64,000 nucleotides of DNA from Celoporthe dispersa. Lineage: Eukaryota; Ascomycota; Sordariomycetes; Diaporthales; Cryphonectriaceae. Positions 56,044 to 64,000 of the stretch are shown here, piece by piece; position 1 is the stretch's first letter, and each line of letters begins with the position of its first letter. The notes beneath the pieces are model-generated. The model saw only the letters and a list, made by a program, of their open reading frames with translations, did no database searches and was not told where the DNA came from. Location of the stretch: contig WAID01000005.1 of assembly GCA_016584495.1 (NCBI GenBank), positions 2,244,501 through 2,308,500 of the forward strand, written 5' to 3'. A program made the translations under genes and the position numbers.

Positions 56044-57457
56044 ATGAAGTCGATCATCCTCGCCCTCGCGTCCGTCACAGGCGCCCTCGCCCAGAGCGGT
56101 GCCTATGCTCAATGTGGAGGCACAGGGTGGACAGGCGACACGACCTGCGTGTCTGGATACGTCTGCACCTATGAGAATGACTACTATTCTCAGTGCCTCC
56201 CCGGCACCGCGACCACGACGGCCACAACTGCTGCCACGAGCACGACGACGCTTGCCACCAGCACGACTGCGGCCACCACATCGACAACAGCACCGGCTTC
56301 CACCTCGACATCGTCGGCCTCGGGAAGCTTCAAGTGGTTTGGTGTTGATGAGTCCTGTGCCGAGTTTGGCACCGGTGAATACCCGGGAACATGGGGAGTT
56401 GACTTTATCTTCCCTGACAACTCCAGCCTTCAGGTAGGCATCTTTTGTTTTTCTTCCTTGGTCATTATTTCTCTCTCTGTCGTCTAGACAAGGACGCCCA
56501 AGCTGATCATGTTCACTAATAACACGAGAATATAGACACTTCTAGACCAAGGCTTCAACATATTCCGCGTGCCATTCGCCATGGAGCGTATGCTCTCAGA
56601 GGAGGACCTTACCAGCGCCCTCGCACCGGCGTATCTCGCAAACTACACTGGCACGATCAACTACATCACGGAGAACGGAGGCTGGGCCATTATTGACCCG
56701 CATAACTATGGTCGTTTCTACGGCGTAGTCATCAACGACACGTCTGCCTTTGGAACCTTCTGGGAGAACCTGGCAGGTCAATTCAAGGACAACTCCTATG
56801 TCATCTTTGACACAAACAACGAGTGAGTACTACCTAGTCCTTATGTCCACACCCTCCCGCCACAGCTTGATTTGGGGGCCTCTTCACCTCAATTTTGGAC
56901 TGAACAAAAGGCTGACTCTCATATGAACTAGGTATCACGATGAGGACCAATCTCTCGTCTTCGATATGAACCAGGCCGCCATCGACGCCATCCGCGCCGC
57001 CGGCGCCACCTCGCAGTACATCGCCGTCGAGGGTAACGCCTACACGGGCGCGTGGACCTGGACCGAGTACAACACGGACCTCGTCAACCTGACCGACTCG
57101 GAGAACAAGATCCTGTATGAGATGCACCAGTACCTAGACAGCGACGGCTCCGGCACCAGCGAGGACTGCGTCGACTCTACTATCGGTGTGGAGCGCGTCA
57201 CCACGGCGACAGAGTGGCTGCAGGAGAACGGCAAGGTGGGTATCCTGGGCGAGTTTGCGGGTGGGCCCAACGAGGTGTGCTATGAGGCCATCGAGGGCAT
57301 GCTGGATTATCTCCAGGAGAACAGCGACGTGTGGCTGGGCGCTCTGTGGTGGGCTGGTGGTCCCTGGTGGGGCGACACTTTTTACGCGTTCGAGCCTCCA
57401 TCTGGAGAGGGTTACGTGTATTACGACTCTCTGCTCGAGGAGTACGTTCCTTCTTAA
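56044..57457 (+). CDS. secreted GH5 endo-beta-1,4-glucanase with N-terminal CBM1
   Basis: Cellulase cutting internal beta-1,4 links in cellulose. ATG 56044 opens a signal peptide of about 16 residues. Introns are 56434-56535 (GTAGGC ... ATAG) and 56823-56931 (GTGAGT ... CTAG); the product is 400 aa. Order: CBM1 cellulose-binding module (about 17-53, AQCGGTGWTGDTTC ... YYSQCLP, four Cys), a Thr/Ala/Ser linker (54-93), then the GH5 barrel (FKWFGVDESCAEFG, FNIFRVPFAMERM, IDPHNYGRFYG). The catalytic acid is Glu226 in DTNNEYHDE, with the codon split by intron 2; the nucleophile is Glu333 in GILGEFAGG. ALWWAGGPWWGDTFYAFEPP is typical of subfamily 5_5. A TATA box and a possible CreA site stand upstream, consistent with carbon-controlled expression. 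Confidence 0.95.
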
Positions 57458-57802
57458 AGACATCTTCTTGTTGGGCTCAGACCTTCTACTGGTCTAGCGT
57501 GGCGAGGTGATGGAAAAGGATTCGCTTGTATATATTCACTTTCTTGAAGTAGATATTCTCAAGAAGTCGAAAGGGGGGGCTATCTATCTTTTTGTTTCTC
57601 CTCTTTGCTTGTATTTATCTCTGGCCTTTTCTCTTCTAGATTTGTACTGTGAGGAAATACTATCGATCACACAAGGATTGTTTGTTCTTTTTTTTTTAAA
57701 AAAAAAACGAAACTCCAAGCCCAGAGTATCGACCAAGGAAAATTAGAGCAGAGTAACTATATCCCTATCGCTGTTGCCCCGAGAGTTCCAGTCAGCCCAC
57801 CC
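57458..57802. other. convergent intergenic spacer
   Basis: 3' flanks of the GH5 gene (+) and calpain-like gene (-). It contains a T10/A10 tract near 57689-57708. No gene is seen. Confidence 0.6.
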
Positions 57803-60486
57803 TCACATGGTGGCGCCCGCAGGTTCCTTACCCTGCACAAGGGTAGAAGACTCTTCTGCATCGCCCGGCTTGACCAGAGATATCGTCAGTGAAGGGTCCT
57901 GAGAGTAAACCCGCAGACAAGCGACACAGACGGCGTTCCATCTATCCTCGTCATCGTCCTCAGAATCGGAGGACTCGGACTCTGTGTCTTCGTGATCCTC
58001 TTCCTTTTCTTTTTTCTTCTCATCCTTCACCTTCTCTTCCTTCTCGATCTTCTCTTTATCCTCCCTCTTTTTCTTGTGCTCATCCTCTTTGGAAATCTCA
58101 TCAGTTCTCTCAGCGGCCTGGACTTCTTCATGCTCTCCAGTCTCCTCACCAGCCGCAGTTTGAAGAGCAGCAGTGTTCTTGGGGTGCAGAGCAATGTCCC
58201 TCGTAAGCTCACTTTTGACCGCGTCGTCGGCCTTTGGGGCATCTTCCTTGACGAGACCTTCCTCTGCATCCTCGAACTGCTCGTTGTCCCCTTCCTGTCC
58301 CGGTCTTCTCTCATCACCATCATCTTTGCTGATCTTCACATCAATTTCTTCTCCTCCCTGTTCTTGCTTCGGGATATCCACCTCGACCTCGATCCTGATG
58401 TTGGCAGCCTTCTCTTCCTTCCTACGCTCCCGTTTCTTTTGTCTCTCCGCAGCCCTCTGCGACTCGATCCTGAGGTCCTCGTCCGGTATGCCGCCCTTGG
58501 CATGTGCGAGGTCATACTGCATGCCTACCTGCCTGAGCTTCTGTGGGTTCAGCTCCGCAGCCTGCTTGACCAGCTGCTGGATGATCGGCTCGCTCTTGCT
58601 CCTCCTGGCGGTGATCTTTGGCAGGACCTCGTACCGGCCCGGCTCGAGGTTGACCTCACAGCTGACGGAGCGGTTCTCCCAGTCGTGCACAGGGCGGACG
58701 CGGCAGATGTATTCGCCTGGGGCTTCGTTCTCACGACGGAGGAGGAAATGCAGTCCGAACTTGTACTGTCCTGCGAGTCCCGTGAAATATCGGTCATCCA
58801 GCTGGAGAATAACGTGACATTAGCTCCGAGACGTGAAAAAGGCACACGGGAGCACGTACCTGCGACAACACGATGACAACCGTTCCGGATTTCTTCACCT
58901 CTATGACGAATGAGGTTCGGGAGTAGCCTGTTATCCAGGAGACGTCGCAGCTTGACCACTGCTGGATGACTGTCCATTTCTCGTCAAACAGACGTGTCCT
59001 GTGGAGGAACTTGAAGGTCTCGAGCATGTCTTCGTAGAGCATCCAGAATACGCCGTCGTTGCCAAATTTATAGTCCAATTTTTTCATCCACTTGAATGCT
59101 TCAGTCAGCCAACCACTTTACACCTTGTTGGCTAGGAATATGTACGGGAAAGGCAGATACTCACGTAAGGTGTCCACTCGCTCGAGCCATCAGACCATCT
59201 TCCATTCCACTCACCAAGACCGTCACTTGAACTTCGTTGTCCCCAAGGGTTTCTAATGGAAAGAATAGTCAGTCGCTTTAATCGTAAGAAGAAGGCTTAC
59301 ATGACTCGACATACCTAATCTGGACCAGTCGCACCCTGCCGCCCTCCTCGTCAACCTCCTCCGTCGCCCGAAGAATCGAGTACGCATGGCCCAAGACCAC
59401 GCCAGAGGTCGACGAAGCACTGCCCAAGGCTGACAGCGCAAAGACAAAGCCACCGTCACTATAAGCCAGCTCCTTCCACAGCCTGTCCTTGCTAAGCACG
59501 CGCTTGTTCGCCAGGGTCGTCGTGACACCACCAGTCATGTCCTCGACGCCCTCGCCGCTCCATCCTCCCGCGATGGCATTGTAATCGCCGTGCGCCTTGG
59601 CATACGCCTTCTCCATCAGCGGCAGCCAGGTCTCGTTTGCGTCGGAGCAGTGGCTAAAGTACAGCGCCTCTGACCCGGTCTGTTGCTGTCGTCGGTACTT
59701 GCGCGCCTTGTGTCCCGTCGGGTCGTAAACGTCGTCCCACTGGCCAAAGTCGCTCTCTGAGAGGTACAAGTTGTCGTCGACCACCACAGAGATCCACTCC
59801 CCATCACGGTGGAAGACGAACCCGTAGACGCCGCACTCCTCGTCGCGGGCGACGCAGACCCTGTTCATCAGGTCTTTCCGGTGGGCAATGGTCGCCACAG
59901 CTGCCAGCCACCAGCAGTCCCCGTTGCTGCCCTGCTGGATATCCGACGAGGAGAACCCATCGATGGTAAACCTGGGCTCCTGAAAGACCCAGTCGAGCCG
60001 ATGGATCGAGCCAGGCTGGTAGACCTCGCCCTTCTCGACGCCCCTCCTCTTTTGCCCCTGATCCCAGCCACGACTGCCCCTGGACCGTGATCGCGACTCG
60101 AGTCTGCGGAACCTGTCGCCGTCGGGCGGCGGGGGTGAGATATCAGTCCCTTCGCAGAACTCCAGCCCGTTCAGGCAGTTTCTCTCGCCGTCAAAGTCCG
60201 CCTCGATGTCAAAGTCGGCGTCGGTGAACTTCTCGTTGGTGCGGTGGCACTCGAGGACAATCTTGGCGACCTTGTCGCGGCAGCCCCTGGCTGCGGCCTC
60301 GTAGCTCTCGGCGGCGTTGCGGGCGGAGGAGGCACCGCGCGGATCCGGGTGCTCTGGGAGGAGGCTAGCGTAGAGGAGGCGGGGGAAGATGGAGGTTACT
60401 TTGCTGGGTTTCTTGGTGAAGAATTTGGACCAGAAGTGGTTGATGTCTGCTTGTGGGCCCCTCACAGGCTTGGAGGAAGAGGACAT
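57803..60486 (-). CDS. calpain-like cysteine protease with acidic C-terminal tail
   Basis: ATG 60486. Introns are 59253-59314, 59091-59164 and 58802-58859, giving 829 aa. The papain-like protease core is complete: Cys191 in QQGSNGDCWWLAAV, His367 in VVLGHAYSIL and Asn392 in QIRNPWGQ, the last just after intron 1. The second intron acceptor (TTCAAG) was chosen because a nearer AAG gives a stop. After the core come EWTPYWMKKLDYKFGNDGVF and a C2-like/calpain beta-sandwich region (SSCDVSWITGYSRTSFVIEV, YICRVRPVHDWENRS). The last 190 residues are Lys/Glu/Asp-rich coiled coil, then a short ordered end DRWNAVCVACLRVYSQDPS. It is not PalB, as no MIT domain is seen. Intracellular calcium-regulated processing is the family role; its substrate is unknown. 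Confidence 0.92.
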
Positions 60487-61647
60487 CTTGTGTGAGTTGT
60501 GGCGACTATTAATTATAGTAATCGGTTATTGTCGCTATAATTGTTGTTGTTGTTGTCGTCGTCGTCGTCGTCGTCGTCGTGGTGCGCAGATTAGGTGAGG
60601 AGTTGTCTGTCGTGACACTTTAGAGGCTAGAGGAGGAAAGGAAGTTAGACGAAACTCGTTCCGAGTGTGGCGATAATGGCTACCTCCTCCTAATATCTAC
60701 CGATAGCCCTCATATTATATAGTAATTCATGAGGCTGTCCCTCGATGTGAACTTTGCAGGACAACCTCCATATGGCCCAAGGATTCACCTGCATTAGCGC
60801 TTTTAACGCAAGCCTACGCTGCGCTTACGAGGCGCAGGGATGCCATTTTCCCTCACCATAAGCCAATGGAAATACCTGGACGCATATACGGTGGGTCGAG
60901 CTGAATAGCACGTCGTCAGAGATTTCTATAAATCCCTGCTGTGTTGCGCAGCAATCAGGCTAGAAATGTAACAACGTCCGGTGCGTGCCCTGAGATGTAG
61001 GATAGGTAGGGAATGAAAGTAAAAGGATGGATCCTGCGGCCTTGACGTGGCGTGGAAGGAATCAAGCCTTGCTCTTGGGAAATGGCAGAAAGGAACTGCC
61101 TCACGATCGATTGTAAGATCATGACAAGGTTGGGTTGAGGCTCTGCGATGAAATTCGGACTGTTTGGTTTGGGTGCTGAGCTGTGCAAGTATGGGAGATC
61201 GTCTTGAAATGCTATGACTGCGGCTCACAGCTCGTTTTGTGTAGATCTATCTCTCTTGAAGTGGCTAACTTACAATTCTGTGGATAGGTGCCATGACCTA
61301 CGTTCTCACGAATCACCTCCTAATTGTCACATTGGTATTACATGTCCTCCAATGTCCACAGCCTTATGGTCGCCCTGTGTGCAACCTTGTAATTATGGTA
61401 TCAGCTTTTCACATCCATGACTCACAACTGATTATTAATCTGTTTGCATGATTGTAATAAACTCATTTATCCCAAGTCTCGCTGCTTACGCCCTATGATG
61501 TGTTGCGAGAGAGACACTCTCACACAGACACACAGACAGACCGTCTGTAAAAGTCATTGTCACCAGATTACTCATCTCCCTTGCGCCAGTGTATGCATTG
61601 TATGTTGAACTGATTTCATCTCTCTCCAGCCACTTATTTTTTACTCC
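60487..61647. other. intergenic spacer with trinucleotide repeat
   Basis: 5' side of the calpain-like gene and 3' side of the FAD oxidoreductase gene, both minus. It holds the TTG/TCG repeat in the calpain leader and no further gene. Confidence 0.6.
60541..60580. repeat. TTG/TCG trinucleotide microsatellite
   Basis: About five TTG units run into eight TCG units. It lies in the probable 5' leader of the calpain-like gene, 55-94 bases before its start codon. Confidence 0.95.
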
Positions 61648-63494
61648 TTACTTGATGAACGACCGTCCCCTGATCCCAAATGGCTTCTCGGCAGAGATCT
61701 CATGCGATTTGATGGCATCCTCACACTCTTCCTTCGTATCATATCCCTGCAGTGCTTGGACTCTCTCTGCCGTGACCACAAACGGCTTGGGCAGAGGAGG
61801 ATACGGCGCAACCAGCAACGGAGCCGTCCACTTGACACCCAGGCTGTCAAGAACAAGGGGCGTCAGGTGTGCCGTGGCCAAAAAGATACGGGGCATGCCA
61901 TGGCCCCCAAATCCTGCGGCGATGAAGTGTCCAGCACGATCAGGCGCAGGCCCCACGAAAGGGAAAGCGTCGGCCGTCACGGAGACAATACCAGTCCAGA
62001 CTCCACCCTCCTCGGCGGGAAGAGCCAGCTCGCACTCGTCGGCGGACGGCCAGCCCACGACCTCCTCCTTGGGCCAGGTCCTCATGTACGAAGGCACGCC
62101 GGGAAGGTGCTTGTCGTCCTCTCCGCGCCTGAGCCACTCGCGTGGATATTGCGCAATGACGGACTTGGCGCCGCCGAGCACGACGGCGTTGAAAGGCGGA
62201 GGGAGCTGGAGGTGGTAGTTCCAGATCTCGTCGTCCCAGTGCTGGGCTCCAGTGTTCTTGATGAAGCCCTCGGGGGCCTTGATGGCTCCGACTGTGCTGA
62301 CGGAGGGGAGGATGATGTTTGAGTATTCTGGGAGGAGGTGCGAGGCCCAAGCGTTCTTTTGAACATTAGTCCCACGTATCAGCAACGGTGAAGAGAAAGA
62401 GGATGAGCTGTTGGTGGCTGCGACAACTTACCGTGGCGTGGATGATGGCTTTGGTCTTGACACTCCCTCTTGGTGTCACCACTGTGATCCAACCATCCTC
62501 ATCTTTCTTCGACACCTCCAAGGCTGGCGTGTTGGCCTGGAGGTTGAGTTTCCCCGTCTCCAGCACAAGTCGGAGAAAGGCATGCACAAATTTATACGGC
62601 CAACTGTCCCGTTGTCAGTACTGGTAAGCGCCACACTCACACCCACCCACCCCCCCCCCCCCACACACACACAGGATGCTAAGAGGGGTTCAATCACACA
62701 TACACTTGACCGGTAGGATGGACAATGGCACCGAGACAGCCCTTGATCTGCGTGAAGCTCTCCGCCTCCCTCGGGTCCTCGATGAGCCTGCACTCACGGA
62801 TGACCTCGCCATCCTCGCCGTGGTCCCTGACAAAGGCCTCGTAGTTTCCCTTCAGGCGCGTCCATTCCGACTCCGTCATAGCCGCGTCAAACGTCTCTCC
62901 AAACTTCAGACAGACTTCCTCAGATAGGCCCTCCTCGGCCATGGCGGCTTTGAATGCATCTAGGTGGGCCATCTCGTGCCTGATCAGTGCCAGGCCGCCG
63001 TCTGCCCCGAAGCGCTCGGACCAGTTGATGTATCGTGAGTAGGCGTGGGGTCGGAGCTGGCCACCTGGGAAGAGAAAAAAAAACAAGAAAGCCCGTTAAC
63101 ACCTATTCGTAAGGAGAACTTGACTCGTGTTCATGTCACTCATATGAGATCCTCACCATTCCTGCCTGTTGCGCCACCGCAGATATCCCGTGCCTCTAGC
63201 ATCAACATCTGGGGAGTCGTGCCATCTTTGGCAGTGTGCTGACCGTGCTTGTTAGTATTTTTCTTCTTCTTTTTCTCTTTCAGTTGGTGGTAGCCAACAA
63301 GGCCGTTCTTAGTCGGAAGGGGGAACGCGCACCTTATGCAGCCAGTATGCTGCTGAGGCTCCAGTATAACCACTGCCGACAATGACGATGTCAGTCTCTT
63401 TGGGAAGATCCGGAGTTGATCTGAAGTCCTTGAGGGTCGAGTTGGCGGCCTCGATCCAATAGGCCTTGGAAGGGTTCGCGGTTGGAAGAACCAT
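61648..63494 (-). CDS. FAD-dependent oxidoreductase (DAO/DadA-like)
   Basis: ATG 63494 (MVLPTANPSKAYW). Introns are 63239-63332, 63065-63156, 62604-62703 and 62356-62431; the five exons total 1485 nt, or 494 aa. The N-terminal dinucleotide fold is DIVIVGSGYTGASAAYW (GSGYTG at 40-45), followed by MLMLEARDICGGATGRNGGQ, the usual FAD-binding continuation. The middle carries the substrate side (GAIVHPTGQVWPYKFVHAF). The C-terminal FAD contact is FPFVGPAPDRAGHFIAAGFGGHGMPR. Such enzymes oxidise amines or amino acids, passing electrons to oxygen or a quinone. No signal peptide or obvious peroxisomal tripeptide (ends FIK) is seen, so it is probably cytosolic. The third donor (GTATGT after ..GQV) was chosen because it alone restores WPYKF. 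The substrate cannot be read from the sequence. Confidence 0.9.
62648..62674. repeat. C homopolymer and CA run inside an intron
   Basis: A long C run followed by CA units, inside the third intron of the FAD oxidoreductase gene. Confidence 0.9.
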
Positions 63495-64000
63495 ATTGCT
63501 GTTATTCACTTTTTTGTTTCGACGGCGAGGTTCAGTCCAAATGGAAGGTGGAGCGTCTTCTCGATGAAGCCGTCTCCTTCGTAGAAGTATGTACTGATCA
63601 GTTATTAAAGTGAAGGACGACCGGCAAATCCAGGTGGGGCCAGATCGAGTGGTACCCAAGTGTTAATCGGTTAATATAAAGTATTCCAATTACGGAGTTC
63701 ACCGTTTCTTGGATCGACTGGTCGTATGGTTCGAACGCAGTCAAAAATAAGCAGTAGACTTTTGAATAGGCACATTACGCTGCCCTCCTGCAGCCATGTA
63801 CTACGTACGATCTATGACATGGCACGACGATGGCCTTATTTGTGGGGCGAATAAGCTATGCAGCCACAGCGGTACTGATCTGGGGCCTCCAAGGCCAGCC
63901 AGAGGGATACTCCCGCGCCACTAATCCGGCCCCCAAAACCCTACGTCGGAGGAAAAGACAGGTCTGTCTGCCCGGTGTATGCCCATCGAATGCCGGTGTT
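63495..64000. other. promoter side of the FAD oxidoreductase gene
   Basis: About 0.5 kb with no gene. A B-box-like GGTTCGAACGC near 63728 was examined and does not belong to a tRNA. Confidence 0.55.

Noticed and set aside
57992..58876. Plus-strand frame rich in Leu and Phe, resembling a membrane protein
   Set aside because: It is the reverse of the Lys/Glu-rich tail of the calpain-like gene; AAG/GAG codons read backwards give Leu and Phe.
63720..63745. tRNA B-box-like GGTTCGAACGC
   Set aside because: No A box, acceptor stem or anticodon arm can be built around it.

Overview
The window is nuclear DNA from a filamentous ascomycete (Pezizomycotina), most likely a Sordariomycete associated with plant biomass. 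The grounds are short spliceosomal introns (about 50-180 bp, GTRNGT donors, YAG acceptors, CTNAC-like branch sites) in most genes, and a typical gene set: alpha-1,3-glucan synthase, Atg26 with PH/GRAM domains, a HET-domain protein, a CBM1-GH5 cellulase, an NRPS-like reductase and GPI-anchored wall proteins. I assign 20 protein genes. I saw no rRNA, tRNA, CRISPR array or intact transposon.

Layout. 1-12 kb: 3' part of an alpha-1,3-glucan synthase gene (+), a 1538-residue protein with a CorA-like membrane end (+), and a secreted GH105 hydrolase (+). 12.8-23.2 kb: conserved housekeeping block with sterol glucosyltransferase Atg26 (-), WD-repeat Cmr1 (-) and an Mtf2-like mitochondrial protein (+); Cmr1 and Mtf2 are divergent across 485 bp. 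23.5-29.4 kb: unassigned genes, one of them a probable glycosyltransferase-like protein, and a lower-GC stretch. 30.3-38.8 kb: NRPS-like A-T-R reductase (-), polytopic membrane protein (+) and PhyH dioxygenase (-), which could be a minimal secondary-metabolite locus. 40-42.7 kb: secreted GH27 alpha-galactosidase (+) and a GFA/CENP-V zinc protein (-). 42.6-46.8 kb: a hairpin- and homopolymer-rich stretch, then a HET-domain gene (+). 47.5-57.5 kb: three secreted or wall proteins (GPI-anchored KNH-like, CAP/PR-1-like, CBM1-GH5) separated by long gene-free spacers. 57.8-63.5 kb: calpain-like protease (-) and FAD-dependent oxidoreductase (-).

The most striking sequence-level observation is that six of the 20 genes (glucan synthase, GH105, NRPS-like, membrane protein, GFA, HET) are broken by one-base indels. 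In the five genes seen to both ends or corrected by a single base, that change restores a continuous family-like reading frame, and four of those breaks lie in short homopolymers. This looks like residual sequencing error more than decay, but it would mislead automatic annotation. Gene models here were spliced by hand from the sequence; totals divisible by three and restored motifs were used as checks.
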